A DNA stretch of 64,000 nucleotides from Anodontia alba (Eukaryota; Mollusca; Bivalvia; Lucinida; Lucinidae): assembly GCA_964016985.1 (NCBI GenBank), contig OZ024825.1, positions 42,795,668 through 42,859,667 of the forward strand, written 5' to 3'. A program made the position numbers and the translations under genes. The notes below the pieces were generated by a model that searched no databases, was not told the origin of the DNA, and worked only from the letters and a program-made list of their open reading frames with translations. Shown here in pieces: positions 33,472 to 46,297 of this stretch. How positions within the stretch are numbered: position 1 is the stretch's first letter; every line of letters begins with the position of its first letter.

Positions 33472-35885
33472 AAACAAGAGCTCTGCCAAGCGGGGCATTA
33501 CAGGCCCGCGGCAAGTAAAAAGATGTAGCACAAAAACTGGCTCCTGTATAATTCAGTGCTCCAGATATAAACTGTTAGTGGAATTACAAAAAAAATAAAA
33601 AAAAAATAAAAAAAAATTTCATTGGGGCATATCTCTGCTGATATTTGGTGAACTGTAACCTAAGCAACCAAGCTGGCCCATGAGTTAAGGAAGAAGTGAC
33701 TTTTCCCTCCTGGGAAAATAGGGAGAGGTTTGCTGCTTCTAGGGAGAAGTGCTTTCTAACGGATGGATGGATGGATGGATGTTTTGTTTATAGACGCTCA
33801 ACCCTAGAAGGGCATATAGCGTCTAATAATTTTTATATTATATGATGATTTTATTTAATGAGAAATTAAAAATATCTAGGATTGATGTGTTCATTTTAAA
33901 AAGATAAAGTATCAATTATTTTAATTTATTAAAAATACTGATTATATTTTATTAAAAAGTCCGATCTCTTTAAGAAAGTCGAGCATTTTCTTAGATGGTA
34001 TATCATTAAAAAGTTCCTTTATAGTTTTTACATTAAAATACTTTGTGCGAATATGATCAAATTCTGCACAAGTGATAAGAAAATGTTTGACTGTAAAAAT
34101 TTCGTTGCAAGGAATGCAGAATGGGCTTTCTAACGGAGGACACACCACAGAAGCATGACTATATTATAAGCTCATATGAGCCTTTGGCTGATTTGTTTTT
34201 CCTATACTTCAATATTGGACCAAACAATAACAAAACAAAAATAAACAAGCAAAAAAAAAAAAAAAAAAAAATGCAAGCATACATGCCATACCTCACACTG
34301 TGAGACAAAATCTCACAGAATTTTGGCTCCTCTGGACCCAGTTTCCCATAAGATTTTCAAATCTCACAAAATTTCCATACCATTTAATAAGCTATTTTTT
34401 GAAGATCTAGAAATAAATCACACATTTAAGCATGGTTATCCCAAGCTTAATTCATTAAAATGATGGCTTTTAACTTACTTATGTAAGCTTGAAAGTGATT
34501 TTCATAAAACTCTCACAGAATTTCATCAAATCTCCCCTAAAAATTTGCAAAATCTCACAGATTTCTGTCAACAGCTAATGGCATGTATGTGCAAGAAATT
34601 TTTTTTGTAAACCTTTAACTTGTTTAATACTGATTTTATTTTTGTTCTTCAAGGGAGCCAAATCTGAAGAGTATTAAAAAAAAAAAAAAAAAAAAAATCC
34701 AAAAAGAATTATGTATTCATAAAGATTTAATAATGACAACCTTGCCTTGCAAATCTAATAAAAGAAGAAAAAAAAATCAATATCTTGCCCATATGACCAA
34801 AACTTTAGCTATTTGCAAAAAATATACCTATTATAAAATAAAATTTGCACACTATTACCTCAAAACAATATGCAGCGAAAAGTTTACAAAAACTTTCAAA
34901 GGGGCATAAATCTGCAAATATTTGGTGCACTGTAACCTCGAAATAATATGTGCTGCTCCAAATCATTGTGTAACTATTTATGAAGTTTCAGGTTGATCGG
35001 ATGAAAACTATAGAAGGATTTAGCCGGAAACAAAAAATTAACAGAAATTAATAGAAATTTTCAACAGGGTTTAACTCGCCTAATATTTGGTAGACTGTAA
35101 CCTTGAAACAATATGCGCTACTCCACATCATGGTCTAACTACAAATAAAAATTTCAGCCTGATAGGATGTAAACTGTAGGAGGATTTAGCCGGAAACGAA
35201 AATTTTACTGAATTTTCAAAGGGGCATAACTCTGCTAGTATGTGGTGGACTGTAACCGCGAAATAATATGTGCTGCACCACATCATGATCTAACTGTACA
35301 TGAAGTTTCAGCTTGATTGGATATAAACTGTAGGAGGATTTAGCCAGAAACGAAAAATTAATAGAAATCTTCAAGGGGTATAACTCTGCTAATATTTGGT
35401 GGACTGTAACCTTGAAACAATATGCGCTGCTCCACATCATGGTCTAACTACAAATCAAGTTTCAGCTTGATCGGATGTAAACTGTAGGAGGAGTTAGCCG
35501 GAAACGAAAAGTCAACTGAAATTTTCAAAGGGGCATAACTCTTCTAATATTTGGTGGACTGCAACCTCAAAACAATATGCGCTGCTCCACATCATGGTCT
35601 AACCATATATGAAGTTTCAGCTTGATTGAATGTAAAATGTAGGAGTTAACCGGAAATGAAAAGTTTACAGAAATTTTCTAAGGGGCATAACTCTGCTAAC
35701 ATTTGGTGGACTGTAACCCCGAAACAATATGCGCTGCACCCCATCATGGCCTAACTATATACCAAGTTTCAGCTTGATCGGATGTAAACTGTAGGAGGAC
35801 TTAGCCGGATACGAAAAAGTTTACGGACGGATGGACGGGCACCATATCCCATAACACAATACGTCCCGTTTTTCAAACGGGTGTA
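33472..35885. mobile_element. Tandem-core element (AACAAGAGCTCTGCC start, AAACGGG hairpin end)
   Basis: Starts AACAAGAGCTCTGCCAAGCG. The core, from about 34890, is five to six units of about 170 bp with GGGGCATAACTCTGCTAATA, 'tttggtggactgtaacc', CATCATGGTCTAACTA and GGAGGATTTAGCCGGAAACG. Ends with GGACGGATGGACGGGC and a CCCGTTTTTCAAACGGG hairpin at 35846-35862. Between 33764 and about 34890 it is broken by a LINE and by unassigned AT-rich sequence with poly(A). Old units occur at 47280-47560, 60370-60510 and 62440-62550. Confidence 0.7.
33764..34124 (-). pseudogene. 5'-truncated LINE, ORF2 C-terminus, with target-site duplication
   Basis: Flanked by GCTTTCTAACGGA at 33751-33763 and 34125-34137. 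On the minus strand it opens in frame with FCIPCNEIFTVKHFLITC, the C-x2-C-x8-H-x4-C knuckle found at the ORF2 C-terminus of many non-LTR retrotransposons, and stops at 33942. An AT-rich 3' UTR follows, then a (CATC)n tail at the lower coordinate end. About 360 bp is retained: ordinary 5' truncation. The clade cannot be fixed from so short a piece. Confidence 0.85.
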
Positions 35886-36038
35886 TAAAAAATGACAAAA
35901 ATGATAAAGCCAAAACCACATGTACATCTACAGACCATGACAAAAGGGCCTGCAAAGTTTCAAACTGATCGGTATAAATTGTAGGAGGAGTTGTGCCCAC
36001 ATAATGCCCTTTAATAGAATTTAAACTTAATAGAATTT

Positions 36039-36335
36039 GTTTGTTTGTGTTGAGGTTTTACGGCCCAGTCAACCCAATGGGTCATGTCGAGCGCGGTCAG
36101 TTTACCTAACCACACGTTTACTGGGCAGACTTAGTCCTCTAAGCGGTTCACCAGTATTGTGCACATTCTTTCGCCAGAAACTGACAACTGCCCTTCTTGA
36201 ATCAGCGGAAGGGAGAGAATGACCGTAGAAAATATTTCATGATCAATCTCCACGAAAGAATGTTGCCGACCTCAGCGGGGGTTGAACCCCTGGTCTCCAG
36301 TCGGACGGCGCATCCAACTGAGCCACCGAGGCCGG
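36039..36335 (-). mobile_element. SINE family A, full length
   Basis: Near-match CTTAATAGAATTT (36026-36038) and CTTAAATAGAATTT (36336-36349) flank it. tRNA-like head GCCGGCCTCGGTGGCTCAGT, shortened around the B-box (GGTTCAACCCC retained), tail ACACAAACAAAC. Confidence 0.88.
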
Positions 36336-36639
36336 CTTAAATAGAATTTAAACCCCAAAAATGGCTAAGTTCAAAAGTCAACAAAGATCACATAAATTAA
36401 ATTGATGATTATGCCAAAACCTCATGCATGTCTACGGACCATGACAAAAGAGCCTGTAAAGTTTCAAATTGGTTGGTATGAAACTATAAGGAGTTGCACA
36501 CACAAGGTACCCACCATCTGTCATCAAATGCCTAAATCGAAAAAGGGGAATAACTCCACGGGAATTATACCAAACCCATCTTAAGCAGAAGTAACTACCA
36601 AGGCTGTTGACATAGTAGTCATGCATCAAGTAATGAACA

Positions 36640-37010
36640 GAACAGAACAGAAGGTTTCATTATCCAATTATGGCCTCTTTAGAGTATACAAATGACAATT
36701 TAAGACTGTTTTACTTCCATAACAAATTTGCCCTCAAATGAAATTATGCTTCAGAAAGAATGAGAATTTATCAAGACATTTCAGGAGCAGCTTATAAAGA
36801 ATTGGTGCATCCAGTCCTGGAGGAAAGCAGTCAGGTTTGGGACCCCAGGGTGTAGTCAGGAAGAAGCAGAAAGGATGGAACAATGTGCAGTCATATTTGT
36901 CAGGCAGCCATGTTTGTAACAGGAAATTACAATTGTTAAAGATGCAGCTTATTTTGCCCTCAAATGAAATTATGCTTACTCCAGTAAGAAAATTAATAAA
37001 ATTTCTTTAC
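36640..37010 (+). pseudogene. LINE reverse-transcriptase C-terminal fragment (decayed)
   Basis: A plus-strand frame near 36790 reads AAYKELVHPVLEESSQVWDP, the 'Y..LV.P.LEY.S.VWDP' block that follows the RT domain in CR1/L2/Jockey-type LINEs. After a stop another frame continues with a MEQCAV piece and then AAMFVTGNY, the usual 'vQrrAarFv..Y' block. At least one stop and one frameshift. A second copy lies at 47960-48215 on the other strand. Confidence 0.75.
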
Positions 37011-37067
37011 TGAAAGATTTGACAAAATGGTAAAGATTCAATTACAAAAGATTAATGCTTAAAATGA

Positions 37068-39114
37068 ACAAGAATTCCGCGGAAGGCGTCATCGCACCTG
37101 CTGGCGCAAAAGTCACAGGAGCCACAATTAGAATGTGGTTATTAAATAAGTTTATTTCATTCTTAGCAGTGCTTACTTCGAAAACTGGGTTGAAAAAAAT
37201 GTAGACAAAGTGCCAAGTGGGGCATATATATTCCAGGCCAGTCCCATTCCCTCTAATGGCTATATCTTCAGCACTGACTTTTCGTATCATACAGCCCAAT
37301 GATAATGGAACATTGACGTAAAATGTGTAAAAGTCACTGGAGCATGAAATTTAGGTCAAGGTCACGGGTCAAGGTACCTGCTAATTCAGTACATCAAGGA
37401 GAAGCACAATGCAAGGTATGGTGGTTGTAGGCCTTATAGTTGAGGAGTTATCAAACATCAACGTAAAATTTGTCAAATATAGGTCAAGGTCACTGGGTCA
37501 AGGTACCTGCCAAGCCAGTGCAATGAGGTGAAGCACTATGCAAGGTTTAGTGGTTGTAGGTCTTATATTTGAGGAGATACCGAACATCAATATAAAATGT
37601 GTCAAAGTCACTGGAGTGCACAATATAGGTCAAGGTCACCAGGTCAAGGTATCTGTCGAGTCAGTACATTGAGAAGAAGTGCTACATAAGGTTTGGTGGT
37701 TGAAGGCCTTACAGTTGAGGACATATGGAAGGGTGACGTACACGGTGTAAAAGTCAATGGAGCGTGAAATATAGGTCAAGGTCACCCAGTCAAGGTACCT
37801 GCAGAGTCTGTACATTGAGGAGAAGCACTATGCAAGGTTTGATGGTTGTAGGCCCTATAGTTGAGGAGATATTGAACGTTGACGTAAAATGTGTAAAAGG
37901 CACTGGAGCGCAAAATATAGGTCAAGGTCACCGGGTCAAGATACCTGCCAAGTCAGTACATATTGGAGAAGCACTATGCAAGGTTTGGTAGCTAGAGGTC
38001 TTACACTTGAGGAGATCTGGAATGTTGACGTAAATTATGTTAAAGTCACTGCAGCCAAAATATAGGTCAAGGTCACCAGGTCAAAGTATCTGCTAAGTCA
38101 GTACATTGAGGAGAAGCACTTTACAAGGTTTGATGGTTATAGGCCTTATAGTTGAGGAGATATTGAATGTCGACGCAAAATATGTCAAAGTCACTGGAGC
38201 GCAAAATATAGGTCAAGGTCACCGGGTCAAGGTACCTGCCAAGTCTGTACCTCTAGGAGAAGCACTATGCAAGGTTTGGTAGTTGTACGCCTTATAGTTG
38301 AGAAGATCTGAAACGTCAACGTAAATTGTGTCAAAGTCAATGGAGCGCAAAATATAGGTCAAGGTCACTGGGTCAACATATCTGCCAAGTCAGGAGGTCA
38401 GGGAGATGTGTCATGCAAGGTATGATGGTTGTTGTAGAATTGTAGTTGATTAGAATACTAACTTTGACGTAAATGTCGAACTTCGACATAACAGAACTGT
38501 TAAGAGACAGACGGACGAACGGACAGACAAATGGAAAAGCCGGCACCTATGTTGCAAAGTTAGGAGGTCAGGGAGATATTTCATACAAGGTTTGATGGCT
38601 GTTTAGTCTTGTAGTTGATTAGAATACTAACTTTGACATAAATGTCGAACTTCGACATAACAGAACTGTTAAGAGACGGACGGACGGACAGACAGACGAA
38701 CAGACAGACGAATGGAAAAGTGGGCACCTATGTCGCAAAGTCAGGAGGTCAGGGAGATGTTTCATGCAAGGTTTGATGGTTGTTTAGTCTTGTAGTTGAT
38801 TAAAATACTAACTTTGACATAAATGTCGAACGTCGACATAAATGTTGACAGACGGACAGACGAATGGACAGACAAACGGAAAAGCGGACGCCTATGTTGC
38901 AAAGTCAGGAGGTCAGGGAGATGTTTCATGCAAGGTTTGATGGTTGTTTAGTCTTGTAGTTGATTAGAATACTAACTTTGACATAAATGTCGAACGTCGA
39001 CATAAATGTTGACAGACGGACGGACGGACTGACGGACGGACTGACGGACGGACGGACGGATGGAAAATCGGACGCCTATATCGCACCCTGCTACAAGCAG
39101 GTGCGATAAAAATG
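37068..39114. mobile_element. Pearl-like element, copy 1 (2.05 kb)
   Basis: Same ends in all three copies: left ACAAGAATTCCGCGGAAGGC then ATCGCACCTGCT; right a hairpin TATCGCACC..AGGTGCGATA followed by AAAAATG. The core is eight units of about 145 bp (GCACTATGCAAGGTTTG, 'gttgtaggccttatagttgaggagat'), then four units of about 160 bp and an (ACGG)n microsatellite (39015-39060). Tandem core, flanking microsatellite and short inverted ends match the published description of bivalve 'pearl' elements, which are probably mobilised by rolling-circle transposases. No protein. Confidence 0.85.
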
Positions 39115-39541
39115 TTTTGTTTTATTTTAATGAGAAATTCAGACAAGTTCTGATTAGTTTGCACATAATTTGGTCTGACTAAACAGGGTGTTTTAATTGT
39201 GTAAATCAACCACAGAATGATCTAAAGATGGTTGGTACTGCCAACTAAATCACATACCCTACAGTCATGGGTTTTAATGCACTTAAACATTATTTGACAG
39301 TGTGTTTATTTCTCCAGAAGCACACAGTATCTTTTCATTATCTAAGATAGTCATGGATTACTGGTACTATTAAGTTAATTGACTGCATCATGTACACTTT
39401 TTTTCAAGGTAACTAAAAGTCAAAAAAGCTGAACTGACCTTACATAGAACTATAGTTATTTACTACGATGGGCCATTATGGCCAATGGGTCCCTGGTTAT
39501 TGATATTTTCACAGACTTAGAGAAGTATCTTTACTAGCATT
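39115..39541. other. Spacer between two pearl-like copies; nothing recognised
   Basis: AT-rich single-copy-looking sequence without ORF or repeat that I can support. Confidence 0.5.
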
Positions 39542-41562
39542 ACAAGAATTCCGCGGAAGGCGTCATCGCACCTGCTGGCGCAAAAGTCACAGGAGCCTCA
39601 ATCAGAATGTGGTTATTAAATAAGTTTATTTCATTCTTAGCAGTGCTTACTTGGAAAACTGGGTTGAAAAAAATGTAGACTAAGTGCCTAGTGGGGCACA
39701 TATATTCCAGGCCAGTCCCATTCCCTCTAATGGCTATATCTTCAGCACTGACTTTTCGTATCATACAGCCCAATGATAATGGAACGTTGACGTAAAATGT
39801 GTAAAAGTCACTGGAGCATGAAATATAGGTCAAGGTCATGGGTCAAGGTACCTGCTAATTCAGTACATCAAGGAGAAGCACAATGCAAGGTATGGTGGTA
39901 GTAGGCCTTATAGTTGAGGAGTTATCAAACATCAACGTAAAATGTGTCAAATATAGGTCAAGGTCACAGGGTCAAGGTACCTGCCAAGCCAGGGCAATGA
40001 GGTGAAGCACTATGCAAGGTTTAGTGGTTGTAGGTCTTATATTTGAGGAGATACCGAACATCAATATAAAATGTGTCAAAGTCACTGGAGTGCACAATAT
40101 AGGTCAAGGTCACCAAGTCAAGGTACCTGTCGAGTCAGTACATCGAGAAGAAGTGCTATATAAGGTTTGGTGGTTGAAGGCCTTACAGTTGAGGACATAT
40201 GGAAGGGTGACCTAAAAGGTGTAAAAGTCAATGGAGCGTGAAATATAGGTCAAGGTCACCCAGTCAAGGTACCTGCAGAGTCCGTACATTGAGGAGAAGC
40301 ACTATGCAAGGTTTGATGGTTGTAGGCCTTATAGTTGAGGAGATATTGAACGTTGACGTAAAATGTGTAAAAGGCACTGGAGCTCAAAATATAGGTCAAG
40401 GTCACCGGGTCAAGATACCTGCTGTCCATACATATAGGAGAAGCACTATGCAAGGTTTGGTGGCTAGAGGTCTTACACTTGAGGAGATCTGGAACGTTGA
40501 TGTAAATTATGTCAAAGTCACTGCAGCCAAAATATAGGTCAAGGTCACCAGGTCAAGGTATCTGCTAAGTCAGTACATTGAGGAGAAGCACTTTGCAAGG
40601 TTTGATGGTTGTAGGCCTTATAGTTGAGGAGATATCGAACGTCGACGCAAAATATGTCAAAGTCACTGGAGTGTAAAATATAGGTCAAGGTCACCGGGTC
40701 AAGGTACCTGCCAAGTCTGTACATCTAGAAGAAGCACTATGCAAGGTTTGGTAGTTGTATGCCTTATAGTTGAGAAGATCTGGAATGTCAACGTAAATTG
40801 TGTCAAAGTCAACGGAGTGCAAAATATAGGTCAAGGTCACTGGGTCAACATATCTGCCAAGTCAGGAGGTCAGGGAGATGTGTCATGCAAGGAATGATGG
40901 TTGTTGTAGAATTGTAGTTGATTAGAATATTAACTTTGACGTAAATGTCAAACTTCGACATAACAGAACTGTTAAGAGACAGACAGACGGACGAACAGAC
41001 AGACGAATGGAAAAGCGGGCACCTACGTTGCAAAGTCAGGAGGTCAGGGAGATATTTCATACAAGGTTTGATGGTTGTTTAGTCTTGTAGTTCATTAGAA
41101 TACTAACTTTGACATAAATGTCGAACTTCGACATAACAGAACTGTTAAGAGACAGACAGACGGACAGACGAACAAACAGACAAATGGAAAAGTGGGCACC
41201 TGTGTCGCAAAGTCGGGAGGTCAGGGAGATGTTTCATGCAAGGTTTGATGGTTGTTTAGTCTTGTAGTTGATTAAAATACTAACTTTGACATAAATGTCG
41301 AACTTCGACATGAATGTTGACAGACGGACGGATGAATGGACAGACATACGGAAAAGCAGACGCCTATGTTGCAAAGTCAGGAGGTCAGGGAGATGTTTCA
41401 TGCAAGGTTTGATGGTTGTTTAGTCTTGTAGTTGATTAGAATACTAACTTTGACATAAATGTCGAACGTCGACATAAATGTTGACAGATGGACGGACGGA
41501 CGGACGGACAGAAAATCGGACGCCTATATCGCACCCTGCTACAAGCAGGTGCGATAAAAATG
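39542..41562. mobile_element. Pearl-like element, copy 2
   Basis: Aligns end to end with copy 1, same orientation, 427 bp downstream. Differences are scattered substitutions, a short deletion near 40421-40425 and fewer ACGG units (about 41490-41510). Confidence 0.85.
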
Positions 41563-42480
41563 AAAACATTATATTCCATTGTCTAATCAGCTAATACTAG
41601 CCCAGGACTTCCCTATCTAGTGATCTACTGTAGTCCAAATGTTGAAAAACTGACAGGATAATAGTAATTGTCAAGAATCAAAGTCAGTTGCACCTTTTAT
41701 TTATGTACATGTCAGAGGTAAATATGATGGTTGGGATTGAACCAAACTTGAAAAATAACTGGAGTCTTTTAGGTTAGTTCAGTGAATCTTGATACATATG
41801 CCATCATGTGCGGCATAAGTCTGTGAACATGCAATAGCTGAAGCTAAACGACTCACTAGCTTTTTTAAAAAGCTAATAGTAATACTTGTGTAATTAAGTT
41901 CATTGTCTGTCTACTGGTCAATATATTGGTCCAAAGTTTCAAACAGTACCACCTCACCTCTGGTCAAGGTCAAAGACTTAGACCTTCCATGTTACACCTT
42001 TATGTTACAAATTTTTAAGAGATCTGTACATCCTGAATGCTTTAATGGATTTAGGTGTCACTTGTTGTTGATGTTAGATACTGGTTAAAAGTTTTGACCG
42101 TCACAGTCATCAACTTAGACTTTTCATGCAAATTGCTTTATATCAAGATTTTAAAGATCAAGATCCCCTGAATGAACAGATGAATTTAAATGGACAATGA
42201 GTGATGTTAGACACTGGTTCAAAGTTGTATTCAGTGTGAGGTTTAGAATTTTCCTATAAAGTTTTACTTAAAAGTATTTTAAAAAATTTATATCTCCTGA
42301 GTGTCTGGAGGAATGTCATTGATATTTGGACTGGTGCTAGATACACATCCAAAGATTTGTTTAGATTAAGACTGCCTCTCCCAGCAGTGACCTTGAGATC
42401 AAATCACAAATGTTACTTTTTTCATATGATGAACATGTGCAATTTCAGGTGAGCTTCCCTGTCAAATGACAGATCTTTAT
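41563..42480. other. Weak degenerate repeats only
   Basis: About 41890-42420 holds three to four very old units with 'gatgttagatactggttcaaag' and CTGAATG blocks. No ORF, RNA gene or TIR supported. Confidence 0.45.
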
Positions 42481-42638
42481 ATAATCATACTACCTATATA
42501 TTTCTTACCTGTGCACCTAATCACTGACAAGCACCAGCAGATCTTAGTCACTCTAGTCTTTCACCTAAGAAGAGTAAACTGCTGTTAATTTTTGTCAGAA
42601 AAAATGACCTTACTGTAAGCTGTTATGATCTTGTTATT

Positions 42639-43083
42639 CAGTCAGGAGCATAACTTCTAATATAATTTTTGAGAAGATTTATAACTTGGTCAAGTTAAAA
42701 TTGAACTATAAAAATACCTCCCTTCCAAAGTGTACGAGTTAACTTTCCTTTGGCTAAAAGTTTTAACTTATTTAGGTTATTCCTCATAACTACTTTCAAA
42801 GAAGTATCATTTTTCATTAAATACTAAGAGCTTGTGTACACTTTTCTAGACAATGTGAACAAATTTTATTGCAGTTGATCATAAAATTATGTAACAGATC
42901 TTTCATACAAAATTAACCATTTAATTGCCCATGAAAATTGCTGTAAGTCTACAATCAGAAGGTGAAAAAATGGCAGAAATTAAAAAATAACTGAAACAAG
43001 TTAAACCCACGAACTGTTGCAAAATTGTAAACTCAAAATTCTGAGTTAAAAACTTTTACTTGTAGAAATTATGCTCCTGACTG
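42639..43083. mobile_element. MITE with CAGTCAGGAGCATAA terminal inverted repeats
   Basis: CAGTCAGGAGCATAACTTCT at the left and its near-complement at the right (43062-43083). The array unit reads CTTGTTA before and TTAAACCCACC after, so a TA or TTA target duplication is likely. 445 bp, no ORF; Tc1/mariner-type by ends. Confidence 0.82.
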
Positions 43084-43646
43084 TTAAACCCACCATCATT
43101 ATGTTAGATGCACTCATTAATGGACAATGACAAGCACCATCAGGTCTTGTTTACTTAAGTCTTCCATGAAACAAAAGTAAACTACTGATACTTCTTTGTC
43201 ATAGGAAATGATGTTTTTGTAAGTTGTGAAGTTGCAACCATGATTAAATCTTGTTAAACCAACCATCATTATGATAGATGCATGTGTTAATGGTCACTGA
43301 CAAGCACCATCAGATCTTGTTTACTCAAATCTTCCACCATATAAGAGTAAGCTGCTGATAGTTATTGTCAGAGAGAATGATGTTTACAAATGTAAGTTGT
43401 GAAGATGCAACTATGATTAGATCTTGTTATGAGGACCACCACCATGTTAGCTGCACATGTAAATGAACCGACAAGCACCATCAGTCTTCTTTACTCAAGT
43501 CTTCCACCAAACAAGAGTAAACTACTGATAATCCTTTGACTGAGAGAAAAATGTTAATGTAAGCTGTGAAGATGCAACTATGATTTGATTTTGTTAATTT
43601 ACCACCCCCATGTTAGTTGCACATGTTAATGATCACTGACAAGCAC

Positions 43647-45063
43647 CTGTATAAAGTTTACAGATGGGTTATGCCTGTAAAACGCACAGAAAATAGAAGT
43701 AAACTATATTTTACAGGTGTAAAAAGGGTGGAAAATAAAATCCACTAAAATTATGCCTTTAACACCAGAGCTGTAAAAGTTTAGTCTGAAAGTTACAGGC
43801 GTAAAATAAGAATTACGGGCATAAAATTCAACTTCCAGGCGTAAATAAAAAATACTCACCCGTGAAATCCATTTGGGTATATTCTTGGACATTTTGGTTT
43901 GTTTGGCTAAACAACACGGCAGTGGATTTTTCTGAAAGTTTCTGAAATGCAAGTTTCAAGTCTCAAAAAACAAACAGATTGTAATTTACTGATTTTCTTG
44001 CAAGTAAATAAGAATGCCATGTGTTTTGTGTCTGATTTGCAATTTGGTGAGAAATAGTTCTTTGATAAGCAAGGCAAATCCAATGTCATGTATTTTCGTG
44101 GGTGAAAAAAAAAATACCACTAAAAATTTTCATATATGCGGGGCCAATTGGATAGATAATGGCAGTTCCTCAGAATCTAATAGCTTTTTAGGCCTTAATA
44201 CTTCTCTCTGAAAATTCAGATAGGAATTTCAAATAATGTAGATCCTTAAAAGACTCTGACTGGGGATTACTCTGTTTGCTTATGCTTTTTTGTCCCAGTA
44301 TTTATGGTTTTCTTGATATTGTATTCCCTGTATACCTGCAGGTACTATTAAATGGTATATTAAAGTGACATCACAAAAACATGCCTATATATAATTTTGA
44401 CCCCCTAAACCCCACTTTTATATTGTAAAATTGGGGTTTACAGGGGTATACATTATTTTTCTTATTTTTGCTCAAAACATAGATTGTGGGTACTTGTTAG
44501 AACCGCCTTGTCGAGGCAGTTCTAACGGGTACCCACAATGTTTTGAGCAGAAATATGAAAAATATCAGAATTTTTTATCTAAAAATTTTCATTTGGTAGT
44601 GGTAAAATTTTCAGTATATAATTGGATAGGTTTGTTTTCGTAATGATTTCTCCATAGCTGTACACATATCCAACAAGTACTCAAATTTATGCCTGTAACT
44701 GATTTACGCCTGTTATTTTGGGCTGTAAGATTACGCCCGTAATTTTGAGTTACACCTGTGATTTAATTTCTGTTATGCCTGTTCCTGTAAAAATTATGCC
44801 TGTAAATCCAGTCTTTTTATGCCCATAAACATAATTACACCTGTAAAGCCATATTTGGAATTTTCCACCTAATTTTCCGTCTAATTTACATATTATGTGT
44901 CTGAATCCTGCCTGTATTACGTGTATTTTCTTGGCCTGTAAATCTAGTTTACTCCCATAATTTGCTGTATTTCCCTTCATGAAGAAATTCTGGGTGAACT
45001 GAAATTACGCGTGTAAAATTCTTCAATTTCCAGCCTCTAGTATGGCTGTAAAATTTTGTACAG
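43647..45063. mobile_element. 1.4 kb DNA transposon with mirrored subterminal motifs, unclassified
   Basis: Ends CTGTATAAAGTTTACAG and the complement of CTGTACAAAATTTTACAG give imperfect TIRs of about 18 bp; GCAC is duplicated at 43643-43646 and 45064-45067. The left part repeats TTACAGGCGTAAAA-like motifs (about 43690-43850) and the right part repeats TTTTACGCCTGTAA-like motifs (about 44690-45060), seven or so against ten or so, i.e. mirrored. No transposase ORF, so non-autonomous. The superfamily is uncertain: a 4-5 bp duplication fits none of the common ones cleanly. Carries a nested MITE at 44369-44645. Confidence 0.75.
44369..44645. mobile_element. Hairpin-core MITE, subfamily a, copy 2
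   Basis: CATCACAAAAACATGCCTAT left; ATAGGTTTGTTTTCGTAATG right. Next inward come CCCCTAAACCCCACTTTT (left only) and the core hairpin at 44478-44552 with TTGTGGGTACTTGTTAGAAC and its complement. Lies inside the 1.4 kb element. Confidence 0.85.
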
Positions 45064-46297
45064 GCACCATCAGGTCTTGTTTACTCTGGTCTTCCACCAC
45101 ACAAGAGTAAACTACTGATTATTCTTTGTCAGAGGGAAGGTTGTTAATGTAAGTTGTTTAGATGCAACTATGATTAGACCTTGTTAATCCACAACCATTT
45201 CATTAGATGCACATATTAATGAACCCTGACAAGCACCATCAGCTCTTAATTACTGAAGTCTTCCATCAAACATGAGTAAACTATTGATAATTCTTGTCAG
45301 AGGTAATGATGTTAATGTAAGTTGTGAAGGTGCAACTATGAATAGATCTTGTTAATCCACCACCATTATGTTATAAGCATGTGAATGGCCACTGACAAGC
45401 ACCATCAGATCTTATTTACTCAGGTCTTCCACCATACAAGAGTAAACTACTGATGGTACTTGTCAAAGGGAATGATGTTAATGTAAGTTGTGAAGATGCA
45501 ACTATGATTAGATCTTGTTAATCCACAACCATTTCATTAGATGAACATGTAAATGGCCACTACAAGCACCATCAGATCTTAGTTACTTAGGTCTTCCACC
45601 ACACAAGAGTAGACTACTGATGGTACTTGTCAGAGGGAATGATGTTAATGTAAGTTGTGAAGATGCAACTATGATTAGATCTCGTTAATCCACCACCATT
45701 ATGTTACATGCAAGTTAATGGCCACTGAAAAGCACTATCAGATCTTATTTACTCAGGTCTTGCACCATACAAGAGTAAACTACTGATGGTACTTGTCAAA
45801 GGGAATGCTGTTAATGTAAGTTGTGAAGATGCAACTATGATTAGATCTTGTTAATCCACCACCATTTCATTAGATGAACATGTTAATGGCCACTGACAAG
45901 CACCATCAGATCTTAGTTACTCAGGTCATCCACCACACAAGAGTAGACTACTGATGGTACTTGTCAGAGGGAATGATGTTAATCTAAGTTGTGAAGATGC
46001 AACTATGATTAGATCTTGTTAATCCACCACCATTTCATAAGATGAACATGTTAATGGCCACTGACAAGCACCATCAGATCTTAGTTACTCAGGTCTTCCA
46101 CCACACAAGAGTAAGACTACTGATGGTACTTGTCAGAGAGAATGATGTTAATTGTTAATATAAGGTGTAAAGATGCAACAATGATTAGATCTTGTTAAAC
46201 CCATCACCAGCATTATGTCAGCTGCCCATGTTAAAGGACAATAACAAGTACCATAACATATTATGTAATAAAGACTTTCAACAAACAAGAGTAAATA

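Noticed and set aside
39010..39062. (ACGG)n as telomeric or subtelomeric DNA
   Set aside because: Short, internal to a mobile element, and found at the same place in all three copies; typical of pearl-type elements.
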